A stretch of 64,000 bases of DNA from Pardosa pseudoannulata (GCA_032207245.1 CM063500.1:37843487-37907486); one strand, 5' to 3'. Positions 11,690 through 23,143 are shown, numbered from the stretch's first letter. The notes: a model not told the origin generated them from the sequence alone. Program-made: numbers and translations.

Positions 11690-12207
11690 CATTTACCCTC
11701 CTTTTTATGCATGCCTACGATTGTGTTCAAATTTCAAAAATATATGAGTTTAAACTAAAGATTATATTAAAGATAATAAGGTCCTCTTCTCTTTAAAGTG
11801 TTTAGATTTTAACAGATTTGCTTTTTTCTCTCTTTGAATTCTTCGCATAAAACAGTCGATATGCAATACTTTGTAAAGCGTTACAATTCACCCTAAATAG
11901 CCTCATTTTGGTGGTCGATTATATTATTTTCCATACCCGATAAAAAAAAAATTTGCTTTTTTTATATATAGCTTAACACAAAATCCATTACCGTTTAATA
12001 GAATAATTGGGTGTAATGGGATACTCAGCTCCTTTTAAGTAGGTCAAATGGATATTATTAAATAGAATATTTCTTAGTACTCGATGTTATTAATGATTAC
12101 ATAGAGTAGAAGTAAAAGTTAAACTAGAAGGAGATCTGGGAAAACGAAACAGTGTAATATGATTACGATTTGTGTATTTGAAGGAATTTTATTTTTCTTG
12201 TTGCCAA
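11690..12207. repeat. Segment C, copy 2
   Basis: Homologous to 10320-10855 with small deletions. It ends at CTTGTTGCCAA, where the Helitron-like element starts. The ~100 bp before it (11591-11690) is AT-rich linker. Confidence 0.9.
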
Positions 12208-12429
12208 TCCCTTATATAATAATAGCCTAAGTTGTCTGTCCGTTTACGTCTGCCCGTTTTATGAAATTTGTATGGAATGGATAGAGGCATCATGTTGTAT
12301 TTTTAATGGTTATTGTTAGCAAAATTCAAAGCGTGTTTGAAAACGTTCGAAATCCACCCCTTCCCCCCTTTTCTAGTGTTTAATGCCATTATTTCAAGCT
12401 CTTTTGTCCCCGGCTAAGAGAAGAACATT

Positions 12430-15400
12430 AAAATTATCAATTTATCACATTATATGTACATGAAAATAACATTTTTTCTAACATTCTGATGTCATTCCTT
12501 TAACCATCTCGTTTAATCATTTCTTATTTTAAATTATTTAAATATCGTCGTTAATATTTTCATACGTTTTTTCACTGAACTTAAGTATTATTTAAATAAT
12601 TTTCTTTTATATTTGTATTAAATAACATATTAGGTACATATGCGATGATTTTGAATTGAATCATCGATTATTTTTTGCGGCAATGAAAATTTTATCACCG
12701 GTATTAATAACAAATTCTTTTCATAAAACTTTAGGAGTCTGTTTTTCCCGATTAAATTCATTAATATATCACATTATAAGTAGATGAAAATAACATTTTT
12801 TTCTACCATTATGACGTTATTCCTTTAACTACCTCCTTTAATCATTTCTTATTTTAAATTATTTAAATAGCGTAGCCATTATTTTCATACTTTTTTTTCA
12901 CTGAACTTAGGTATTAAATAATTTTTTTTATATTTGTATTAAATAACATATTAGGTACATATGCGATGATTTTGAATTGAATCATCGATTATTTTTTGCG
13001 GCAATGAAAATTTTATCACCGGTATTAATAACAAATTCTTTTCATAAAACTTTAGGAGCCCTGTTTTTCCCCGATTAAATTCATTAATATATCACATTAT
13101 AAGTAGATGAAAATAACATTTTTTTCTACCATTATGACGTTATTCCTTTAACTACCTCCTTTAATCATTTCTTATTTTAAATTATTTAAATAGCGTAGGC
13201 ATTATTTTCACACTTTTTTTTTTCACTGAACTTAGGTATTACTTAAATAATTTTCTTTTATATTTGTATTAAATAATAGATTAGGTACATATGCGATGAT
13301 TTTGAATTGAATCATCGATTATTTTTTGTTGAAATGAAAATTTTATCACCGGTATTAATAACAAATTCTTTTCATAAAACTTTAGGAGTCCTGTTTTTCC
13401 CCGATTAAATTCATTAATGTATCACATTATAAGTAGATGAAAATATCATTTTTTTCTACCATTATGACGTTATTCCTTTAACTACCTCCTTTAATCATTT
13501 CTTATTTTAAATTATTTAAATAGCGTAGGCATTATTTTCATACTTTTTTTTTCACTGAACTTAGGTATTAAATAATTTTCTTTTATATTTGTATTAAATA
13601 ATAGATTAGGTACATATGCGATGATTTTGAATTGAATCATCGATTATTTTTTGTTGAAATGAAAATTTTATCACCGGTATTAATAACAAATTCTTTTCAT
13701 AAAACTTTAGGAGTCCTGTTTTTCCCCGATTAAATTCATTAATATATCACATTATAAGTAGATGAAAATAACATTTTTTTCTACCATTATGACGTTATTC
13801 CTTTAACTACCTCCTTTAATCATTTCTTATTTTAAATTATTTAAATATCGTAGGCATTATTTTCATACTTTTTTTTTCACTGAACTTAGGTATTACTTAA
13901 ATAATTTTCTTTTATATTTGTATTAAATAATAGATTAGGTACATATGCGATGATTTTGAATTGAATCATCGATTATTTTTTGCTGCAATGAAAATTTTAT
14001 CACCGGTATTAATAACAAATTCTTTTCATAAAACTTTAGGAGTCCTGTTTTTCCCCGATTAAATTCATTAATATATCACATTATAAGTAGATGAAAATAA
14101 CATTTTTTTCTACCATTATGACGTTATTCCTTTAACTACCTCCTTTAATCATTTCTTATTTTAAATTATTTAAATAGCGTAGGCATTATTTTCATACTTT
14201 TTTTTCACTGAACTTAAGTATTATTTAAATAATTTTCTTTTATATTTGTATTAAATAACATATTAGGTACATATGCGATGATTTTGAATTGAATCATCGA
14301 TTATTTTTTGCGGCAATGAAAATTTTATCACCGGTATTAATAACAAATTCTTTTCATAAAACTTTAGGAGTCCTGTTTTTCCCCGATTAAATTCATTAAT
14401 ATATCACATTATAAGTAGATGAAAATAACATTTTTTTCTACCATTATGACGTTATTCCTTTAACCACCTCCTTTAATCATTTCTTATTTTAAATTATTTA
14501 AATAGCGTAGGCATTATTTTCATACTTTTTTTTCACTGAACTTAGGTATTAAATAATTTTCTTTTATATTTGTATTAAATAACATATTAGGTACATATGC
14601 GATGATTTTGAATTGAATCATCGATTATTTTTTGCGGCAATGAAAATTTTATCACCGGTATTAATAACAAATTCTTTTCATAAAACTTTAGGAGTCCTGT
14701 TTTTCCCCGATTAAATTCATTAATATATCACATTATAAGTAGATGAAAATATCATTTTTTTCTACCATTATGACGTTATTCCTTTAACTACCTCCTTTAA
14801 TCATTTCTTATTTTAAATTATTTAAATATCGTAGGCATTATTTTCATACTTTTTTTTTCACTGAACTTAGGTATTACTTAAATAATTTTCTTTTATATTT
14901 GTATTAAATAATAGATTAGGTACATATGCTATGATTTTGAATTGAATCATCGATTATTTTTTGCTGCAATGAAAATTTTATCACCGGTATTAATAACAAA
15001 TTCTTTTCATAAAACTTTAGGAGTCCTGTTTTTCCCCGATTAAATTCATTAATATATCACATTATAAGTAGATGAAAATAACATTTTTTTCTACCATTAT
15101 GACGTTATTCCTTTAACCACCTCCTTTAATCATTTCTTATTTTAAATTATTTAAATAGCGTAGGCATTATTTTCATATTTTTTTTTCAAATTCATCGATT
15201 CATCATCGATTCAAATTTCATCGATTATTAACCATCAGGCATTATTTTCAACATTTTTTTCTACCATTATGACGTTATTCCTTTAACCACCTCCTTTAAT
15301 CATTTCTTATTTTAAATTATTTAAATAGCGTAGGCATTATTTTCATATTTTTTTTTCAAATTCATCGATTCATCATCGATTCAAATTTCATCGATTATTA

Positions 15401-16005
15401 ACCATCAGGCATTATTTTCAACATTTTTTTCTACCATTATGACGTTATTCCTTTAACCACCTCCTTTAATCATTTCTTATTTTAAATTATTTAAATAGCG
15501 TAGGCATTATTTTCATACTTTTTTTTCACTGAACTTAGGTATTAAATAATTTTCTTTTATATTTGTATTAAATAACATATTAGGTACATATGCGATGATT
15601 TTGAATTGAATCATCGATTATTTTTTGCGGCAATGAAAATTTTATCACCGGTATTAATAACAAATTCTTTTCATAAAACTTTAGGAGCCCTGTTTTTCCC
15701 CGATTAAATTCATTAATATATCACATTATAAGTAGAGGAAAATAACATTTTTTTCTACCATTATGACGTTATTCCTTTAACCACCTCCTTTAATCATTTC
15801 TTATTTTAAATTATTTAAATAGCGTAGGCATTATTTTCATACTTTTTTTTCACTGAACTTAGGTATTAAATAATTTTCTTTTATATTTGTATTAAATAAC
15901 ATATTATGTACATATGCGATGATTTTGAATTGAATCATCGATTATTTTTTGCTGCAATGAAAATTTTATCACTGGTATTAACAACAAATTCTTTTCATAA
16001 AATTC
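12430..16005. repeat. ~325-bp tandem array inside the Helitron-like element, 10 units plus 2 short units
   Basis: CGATGATTTTGAATTGAATC recurs with its G at 12644, 12965, 13295, 13620, 13949, 14277, 14601, ~14930 (variant), 15594 and 15918, a period of 321-330 bp. Units are nearly identical in the middle and diverged at both ends, as expected from unequal exchange. Each unit contains the dyad CGATGATT-8 nt-AATCATCG. Confidence 0.95.
15131..15480. repeat. 170-bp rearranged subunits inside the 325-bp array
   Basis: CATTTCTTATTTTAAATTAT occurs at 15131, 15301 and 15471, exactly 170 bp apart. In these shortened units the usual middle part is replaced by a jumble of ATTCATCGATT and TCATCGATTCAAATT pieces. 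A deletion-rearrangement arose in one unit and was then duplicated exactly. Confidence 0.9.
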
Positions 16006-16194
16006 TAGGAGTTAATTGCACTTACTAATAAATATCAAGCGTTTAAGTTATATATCTTTGAAAATTAAGAAGTTTGTGTGTCTGTTTTTTATACATAACC
16101 ACATGCTTTGCAATCGACTCACTAAATTTTGGACATCATTCATATATATCGCCAAATAATCACTGTCAATATTGAAACCTTTGCTGTCCATCCT

Positions 16195-16450
16195 ATAACG
16201 TAATATGACAAAATAAATTATGGTTGGCAGCTAACATACGGTCAGTAAAGTTAAACGAATTATTGAACATGTTCCAGATAATTCTCAGCCAAAAAACAAA
16301 CCATTTTTTCACCTGTTAAATTAAAGTTGCAACTAACATGCGGTCATTAAAGTTTTTTTGATGGTAATTTTATATTTTAATTAGATAAATAAATTATTGA
16401 GCGTGTACCAGTTGATTCTCAGCCAAAAAACAAATCATTTTTTTAACTTG
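16195..16450. repeat. Two diverged ~130-bp direct repeats near the 3' end of the Helitron-like element
   Basis: CAGCTAACATACGGTCAGTAAAG and CAACTAACATGCGGTCATTAAAG begin two segments, and both continue to TTCTCAGCCAAAAAACAAA. In the inverted relative near 63.5 kb this duplicated block is absent, while its flanks are joined directly. Confidence 0.75.
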
Positions 16451-16525
16451 CCTTATAGGGTACTTTACAATTCTAGAAAATTAAAAATTTTACTGATCCT
16501 ATCATATGATGGCCTATAATTCTTG

Positions 16526-17965
16526 TACGAAAATATTATTTTTTAACTGAATGTTTTTTATGTGCCTGTTTTATCCGGTTCTGATTTTTCTTACCGTGAA
16601 GTTCAAAATCAACCCACTATAGTGGGCTATATTGTATCAGAGAGTAATATTTTTGTACAAACGTATAGAGGGTTGTATATCCATAAAAATGCGTAATGAG
16701 CTCATCTGGAGCTTTTTATTTGTTGCCTACAAGCTTAACTAGTTTATTTTGGTAGTACATAAAAATGGTTTTAACTGGTTTGAGTTGTGTTTAAGATTTT
16801 GTTTAATGCTTAAGTTCACTATATTCTATGAAGAGACTACAAACACAAATAAATAAATTTAATTATTTTTTTTTACATTTTTTTACAATCATATGATTAA
16901 TTTGATTCGACTTATGTTACTTATTTTAACTACTATAATTTTTTAGGGTCAGATTAAGGAGAATTAAATATGCGTATATTTTTAAAACTAGGATATAAAT
17001 GAGGACGAGATATAATAATTAACCCTCTGAGTGGAACACATCGAGGAAAAAATCTCCAAAAAATACTCTAAAGGTTTACTGTGTCAGTGACCAAAGCATT
17101 CTATGATTTTTTCCTTCACCCTTTGTCGACTAGAATAAAACATGGGTAACCCACCCTCGTTATTGTCCCTTTTTTCAGGTTATGTACAGATATATAAATA
17201 GATATTATAGATTGTTAATTTTTAATACACATAAAGCTCGTCAAGTCTGGAATATTATCCCATAAGAAATAATGGATTCTAAAAGTACAAATAAAAATAT
17301 TCTTTGAGAAACTTATTTATATTTTTTACGAAAGTCATCCAAGTTATTTAAGTGGTGCAATTAGAGAAGCATCTCTTACCGCGAACGAAATATTTGTAAT
17401 AGAAATTTACAAAGCCATGAAAATCTATCAGCGTCTTTGTGCCTCAAGGGGTAGGGGTGCATCCCTCAAGAAATGTCAGTGATGTTCCTAAACAATCGAC
17501 CTAATCGTCCTACCTCAAAACTCCATGAAGAAAAGCACTTGCAAAAATATACATTCCATTCATTTTCGGAGCGTTTTTGGAGGTCGAAAATTGTACGTTT
17601 TGAAGTCCTCATCGATTTGGCGGAATTGTACGTGGGAACCGCTTAGAGGGTTAAAAAATGTAAATACACACCTAATTTTAGATAGGCTCGATGAGTAGAG
17701 GTACTAGGATCATCATAACCAGGAAGAGATATTGTAGACGATTATCATAAAGTAGGAGATTATGGTCAGACTGCTTGGCATCCAGGGACTGATCTTGCAC
17801 AGCTGACGGGGTTTAACTCTCCGTCATACTGCTGTGCACCTGTTCTCGAAGAGGGTGGAGGGGTCTAACTTACCGCACACTTTTTCAAGTTCTCTTTCTA
17901 GGTTCTCCACTTTTTCGAGTTCTCTTTCTAAGTTCTCCAAAACTTCAGAACACTCTGGAAAACTT
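16526..17965. repeat. Segment D, copy 2, interrupted by a TTAA element
   Basis: Homologous to 10856-11590. It is interrupted at 17019-17654 by a TTAA-flanked insertion and continues at ATACACACCTAATTTTAGAT (compare CAATCACCTAATTTTAGAT at 11350). Its last ~130 bp carry a 30-bp direct repeat and a strong hairpin that copy 1 lacks in intact form. Confidence 0.9.
17023..17650 (+). mobile_element. piggyBac-type non-autonomous element, family 1, copy 1 (628 bp)
   Basis: Ends CCCTCTGAGTGG and CCGCTTAGAGGG are imperfect inverted repeats, flanked on both sides by TTAA (17019-17022 and 17651-17654). TTAA target duplication is the signature of piggyBac-type transposition. The paralogous D1 segment keeps one TTAA at 11336-11339 with matching flanks. 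No transposase coding remains. A second copy lies inverted at 23144-23782. Confidence 0.85.
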
Positions 17966-18060
17966 TCTGGAACACTCCAGAAACCGGTTCCGGTTACTGG
18001 AGTGTTCCAGCAGTTTCTTTGGATTGCAAATAAAGTATTGTCTTCGTGCTGTAGTCTTGC
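17834..18060 (-). other. Minus-strand open frame with coiled-coil-like repeat, unassigned
   Basis: Read on the minus strand from about 18060, the frame is open for over 60 codons and includes ECSEVLENLERELEKV followed by a second ENLERELEKV. These two heptad-like units come from a 30-bp direct DNA repeat (17880-17938). Just after them lies GTGCGGTAAGT, a good match to a 5' splice site. No start codon was identified, and the equivalent part of segment D1 (11530-11590) does not keep the frame. A captured exon fragment or chance reading of a DNA duplication are both possible; chance is favoured. The 76-codon plus-strand frame in the same place is a shadow. Confidence 0.2.
17964..18010. promoter_or_regulatory. 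Heat-shock-element-like motif within a perfect 14-bp inverted repeat
   Basis: Four adjoining 5-bp blocks TTTCT, GGAAC, ACTCC, AGAAA (17964-17983) follow the alternating nTTCn/nGAAn pattern of heat-shock elements with one mismatch. CTGGAACACTCCAG (17967-17980) is repeated in perfect inverted form at 17997-18010 around a 16-nt loop. A polyadenylation-like AATAAA follows near 18030. The layout would suit a retroelement LTR or enhancer; binding by HSF is inference only. Confidence 0.3.
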
Positions 18061-18107
18061 TTAAAGTCCATTCAGTACCCGAACCCAGCGTTTGAAGTTC
18101 GTAACAA

Positions 18108-18645
18108 TATGCATACATCAATCCATATGTGTTATAACCCTGGCACCCCCCTGCTTCACTATCCGTCTGCCACAGATTATATTCAAATAAACTTCAAAAT
18201 ATATGAAATTTAAAATAAAAGATTATGTTAAAAGATAATAAAGGTCCTCTTGTCTTTAAAGTGTTTCCATTTTAACAGATTTGCTTTTTTTCTCTTTAAA
18301 GTTCTTCGCATAAAACAGTCGAGTCAGCAATACTTTGTGAGCTTTATAATTCACTTTATGCATAGCCTCATTTTGGAGGTCGACTATATTCTTTATCCAT
18401 ACCCGATAAAAAAAAGGTTTGCTTTTATTCTCCATATAGCTTAAACAACAAAATCCACTTACCGTTTAATAGAATAACCGCTGGGTGTAATGGGATACTC
18501 AGCTCCTTTTAAGTGGGTCACAGGGATATTATTAAATAGAAAATATTTCTTAGTACTTGATGTTATTAATGATTACATAGAGTAGAAGTAAAAGTAAAAC
18601 TAGAAGGAGATCTGGGAATAGCAACCAGTGTAATATGATTACAAT
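18108..18645. repeat. Segment C, copy 3
   Basis: Homologous to 10276-10830, starting AATATGCATACATCAATCCA and carrying GGGTGTAATGGGATACTCAG. It ends earlier than copies 1 and 2. The 64-codon frame at 18250-18444 is repeat-derived. Confidence 0.9.
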
Positions 18646-18774
18646 TTTATGTAAGTATTATGAGTAATAATGATGTAAATATATGTAGGGCATTTGCATT
18701 TTACTCTGTATTTTTCGTGAATTCTGCTTTGACTAAATTTATAAAAAATGTCAATAATTGAAAAATAATGACCT

Positions 18775-18981
18775 TGTAGAAGGACGAGACTCTTATATCA
18801 AAAGACTATTTTTCTAGGAACCATTTTATTTTCTTGAAAGTTCCACATCACAAAAAACACAAAACAACATAGAGAACAAAACACACTCACATCGACTACT
18901 GACACTCATTAGAATACACTACTTGGCTTTTTAGCGCCACCTATCGTGAAAAAGGAGAGGGGCGTAATTGTACCCGCTACA
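18775..18981 (+). mobile_element. Small solo-LTR-like insertion (207 bp)
   Basis: It begins TGTAGAAGG and ends CCCGCTACA, so the ends are the short inverted repeat TGTAG/CTACA with TG...CA as in LTRs. Flanks read ATGACCT and TCCTAAATTTC, while the uninterrupted sister unit at 20161 reads AATGATCTAAATTTC. This implies a decayed 4-bp duplication. It contains CTCTTATATC as a possible TATA box. The retroelement clade is not determined. Confidence 0.5.
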
Positions 18982-20744
18982 TCCTAAATTTCTAAAAAAA
19001 TGTTTCTTATTGATGCAAGATCTAACAAATTATGGAATACTTCTAAAATTTCTACATTTGCTATTATAATTTAGATATTTCTTTCAATTTAAAATCTTTT
19101 AATTGATTTATTGCAGTTTGTAGGTTTTGGATAGCTGTTTTCAAAAAGAAAAGACTTTAACGATTATCAATAAAAGGATTTGCTTTTTTACTCACATTTA
19201 AAAAGTCCTCTAAAAATAATTAGAGATAATTAGAGATTCATTTTGTGATAAATTCGATATTTTTTAAAAATTAAACTGCAAAGAAATTTATGATTTTAGT
19301 TTTTTACGTTAAATTCGACGCTCTACTATTTCTCTCAAGAACTAATAACTTATTTCAAATTTTAAAACAACCTGGTCTATAGTTGTCAATATATTTTCTT
19401 ATAGTTATATGTTCCTTCCATTCACTAAATCTTTTCTATAGATTTAAATCTGACGAAAAGAAATGAATAATTTTCTTTTTTTTCCACTGAAAAACTATTT
19501 AAAACTTCCACATAAAAACTTCAAAAATCTTATACATTGAACGATAAAAAAGACTTCGATTAAAAAACAAGTAATATATAAAAAAATTTAAGTCAATTCC
19601 TACTTAGATCAACAAACGAAATTTATTTTATTTACCATCAATATAAATATGTATGTACATATGACAGAATCACAATATTAAGTGGCAAATTAGAAAATGA
19701 ATTTCTTTGAAATTTTTTATTTTCCTTTCTATATATGGTGTTGTATTATTACTTTTGTTTGTTACTATATATACGCTTTCTATTTTTTTTTCAGTTTCTA
19801 ATTTATGAAGTTGATGGCTGTCTATAATTTCTTATTAAAAAGGATATAGATATAGTATAGTAAGTTATAAAGATTAGCTTCTTGAATATACAAAAGAATG
19901 GTGATAAAATATTATAAATGGAATAAGAAAAATATTTCTTAAAATTAAAAAAAATTATTTTTTAAAACTACCCAAGAAAAATTTTGTTTATCTTTTAAAA
20001 TCCAAGTGTGCAATAATATTGTTTTAGAATATGAAAAAATAATTAATACAACCTTAATTAAAAAAAGATTTAAAGGGTGCCTTTAACTTTTGTTTCATTT
20101 AAAAGAACTTTACTTAAAAATTTCAAACATACGCATATTTGTCGATAATAATTGAAAAATAATGATCTAAATTTCTAAAATAATGTTTGTTATTGATGCA
20201 ATTTCTAACAACGTATTGAATACATCTAAAATTTCAACGTTTTCTATTATAATTTAGATATTCCTTTCAATTTGAAACCTTTTAATTGATATATCGCAGT
20301 TTGTGTGTTTTTGCATAGCAGTTTTTCAAAAAGAAAAAACTTCAACGATTATCAATAAAATGACTTCCTTTTTTATTCACATTTAAAAATGTCTGCCTAA
20401 AGATATAATGAGAGATAATTAGAGATGAATTTTATGATAAATTCGATATTTTTCAAAAATTAAACAGCAAAGGAATTCATGATTTTAGGTCTTTACGTTA
20501 AAATCGACGCTTTATATTTTCTCCTCAAGAACTAATAATTTATTTCAAAATTTAAAACAACCAGGTCTATAGTTGTCAATATATTTTCCTATAGATAAAT
20601 GTTTCTTTCATTCATCAAATCTTTCCCACAGATTTAACTCTGACGAAAAGAAATGTATAATTTTCGTTTTTTTCTCACTGTTGAACGATAAAAACTTCAA
20701 AAATCTTATACATTAAACTGTATAGAAGTCTTCAAATAAAAACA

Positions 20745-20747
<3 letters not shown>

Positions 20748-20832
<85 letters not shown>
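20748..20832. repeat. (TA)n microsatellite, ~85 bp
   Basis: Uninterrupted alternating T and A, seeded at an ATAATATATA segment that is short in the sister units (compare 19570 and 24510). Confidence 0.98.
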
Positions 20833-20833
<1 letters not shown>

Positions 20834-22097
20834 GTTAAGTCAATTCCTACTTAGGTGACTAAAAATTTATTTTAGTTACTTTATAATAAGTAATTACAAT
20901 AAGTATAGTTGTATCAATATGTATGTACAAATGGCAAAATCACAATATTAAATGGCAAATTAGAAAGTGAATTTCTTTGAAATTTTTTCTTTTCTTTTCT
21001 ATATATGGTATTGGATTATTATTTTTGTTTGTTACTATGTATTAGCTTTCTATTTTTTTCACGTTTTTAATTTATAAAGTTGATGGTGGTCTATAATTTC
21101 TTATTAAAAAGTATATAGTTATAGTCTAGTAAGTTATAAAGATTAGCTTCGTGAATATACTAAAAAAGGGCAATAAAATATTATAAATGGAATAAGAAAA
21201 GTATTTCTTCAAATTTAAAAAAGAATTATTTTTTAAAACTACTCAAGAAAAATTTTGCGATTTTAAAATCTATATGTGTAATAATATTGTTTTAGAATAT
21301 GAAAAAATAATTAATACAACCTTTATTTTTGAAAAAAAAAAGATTTAAAGAGTCTCTTTAACTTCTTTTCATTTAAAAGAATTTTACTTAAAAATTCCAA
21401 ACATACACATATGTGTCAATAATATTTAAAAAATAATATTCTAAATTTTTAAAAGAATGTTTGTTATTGATGCAATATCTAACAACATATTGAAAACATC
21501 TAAAATTTCAACGTTTTCTATTATAATTAAGGTATTCCTTTCAATTTAAAATCTTTTAATTGATTTATTGCAATTTGTGGGTTTTGTATAGCTGTTTCAA
21601 AAAGAAAATAATTTAACGATTATCGATAAAATGACTTGCTTTATTATTCACATTTAAAAATGCCTGTCTAAAGATAATTAGAGATAATTAGAGATGGATT
21701 TTATGATATATTCGATTTTTTTTAAAAATTAAACTACAAATTAATTTATGATTTTAGTTCTTACGTTAAATTCGATTCTTTATTTTTTCCCCATAAGAAC
21801 TAAAAATGTATTTCAAAATTTAAAACAACCGGGTCTATAGTTGTCAGTATATTTTCCCATAGATAAATGTTCATTTCATTCACCAAATCTTTTCCATAAA
21901 TTTAACTCTGACCAAAATAAATGTACAATTTTCGTTCTTTTTTTTCATTGAAAATCTATTTAAATCTTATACACTGAACGATAAAAAAGTCTTAAAATAG
22001 AAAACAAGTAATATATAAAAAAAATTAAGTCAATTCCTACTTAGGTCAACAAAAAAATTTATTTCAGTTACTTTATATCAATCAATATAAATATGTA

Positions 22098-22825
22098 CGA
22101 GAAGCATTCAGAAAGTAAGTTTCTCGATGTTTTCCCCTTTAAATTAAACGTAATTAGCCGTGTCAATTGCGCGTGCGTAACAGATCTATGACTTATTAAT
22201 CATATGTAGCTGGACAAGTCTCGATTCGTGCAATAAGCGGAGTAGTAGTGGTCCGAAATGGAAACTCTAATTCCTTCTCACGCCGCCTGCAAGGTTCGGT
22301 CAGTGATCTTGAATGCACAAAGCATTGCGCCAATTGAAATTCATCATCAGCTCTGCCAGGTCTATGAGCCGAAACTGACACCCGAACACAAAATTCAACG
22401 CTTAGGAGCAGCGCTGACATTTCTGCTACGGTATCATTATGACGGCGACGAGTTCCTCGACAGGATCGTCACGGGTAATGAGACTTGGATTTCGCACTTT
22501 ACCCCGGAAACCAAGCAGCAGTCAATGCATTAGCATCATAGTTGATCTCGGTCCGGACCAAATTCGAACAGACGCTGTAGGTACGGAGAGGGATATACAC
22601 GGTGTTCTGGGACAGGAAGGCTAATTCCATTCACAGCCGGCAGAGTTCTACGACAGAGGTATACAAAAGTTGATCCCACAATACGACAAATGTCTCAATT
22701 CTGGTGGTGGCTATGTTGAAAAATAGCTGAAACATTGGTGTACTTGTTGCCAACAAATATGTCCGTGAAAGTGTGAGTTCTTTTATTCTTTTAAATAGGG
22801 AAACTTACTTTCTGGATGCACCTCG
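22098..22825 (+). mobile_element. Internally deleted mariner element (728 bp)
   Basis: Terminal inverted repeats begin CGAGAAGCATTCAGAAAG on the left and CGAGGTGCATCCAGAAAG on the right strand, 23 of 26 positions matching and ending in TAAGTTTC. TA lies at both borders (22096-22097, 22826-22827). The sister unit at 19641-19660 keeps the empty site (ATATGTATGTACATA) with a single TA. Full-length mariners are about 1.3 kb, so roughly 0.5-0.6 kb has been lost. Confidence 0.93.
22258..22726 (+). pseudogene. Mariner transposase pseudogene, internally deleted and frameshifted
   Basis: The frame from ATG 22258 starts with a mariner N-terminal DNA-binding region (ACKVRSVI, then EIHHQLCQVY). It jumps directly to a late segment (LTPEHKIQRLGAALTF) and then DRIVTGNETWISHFTPETK, the block holding the first catalytic acidic residue. 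The family motif is TGDETW; here the Asp is Asn (codon 22477-22479). The frame stops at 22533. A recognisable C-terminus (EFYDRGIQKLIPQYDKCL, then YVEK and stop at 22726) follows in another frame. More than 100 residues of the middle are missing. The enzyme would be dead: no complete DD34D triad and a broken frame. Confidence 0.9.
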
Positions 22826-23143
22826 TATGTACATAGGACACACATTTCACAATATTAAGTGACAAATTATAAAGTGAATTTCTTTGAAATTTTTTATTTT
22901 CCTTTCTATATATGGTGTTGGACTATTATTTTTGTTTGTTGCTATATATTCGCTTTCTATTTATTTCCGTTTTCTAGTTTATGAAGTTGATGGTGGTCTA
23001 TAATTTCTTATTAAGAAGTATATAGTTACAGTATAGTAAGTTATAAGTATTAGCTTCGTGAATATACTAAAAAAATGGTGATAAAATATTATAAATGGAA
23101 TAAGAAAAATATTTCGTAAAATTAAAGAACAAATTATTTTTAA

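Larger units (their letters stand above)
12208..16525 (+). mobile_element. Non-autonomous Helitron-like element with internal tandem array, ~4.3 kb
   Basis: The element starts TCCCTTATATAATAATAG right after host ...GCCAA (12207), and host sequence resumes at TACGAAAATATT (16526). The empty site is kept at 10855/10856 (GCCAA|TACAAATAT), so insertion was between A and T without duplication. An A|T site, a 5' TC start, no terminal inverted repeats and a short 3' hairpin (CCTATCATATGATGG, ~13 nt from the end) are Helitron hallmarks. The 3' end reads CTTG rather than the canonical CTRR. A rearranged relative with the same TC terminus ends at 63770. No Rep/helicase gene is present, so movement would need another element's enzyme. 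Confidence 0.7.

Noticed and set aside
17834..18064. 76-codon plus-strand Ser/Phe-rich frame
   Set aside because: Composition comes from the 30-bp CT-rich direct repeat, and no domain or conserved copy was seen.
22196..22420. 74-codon minus-strand frame
   Set aside because: Antisense shadow of the mariner transposase pseudogene.
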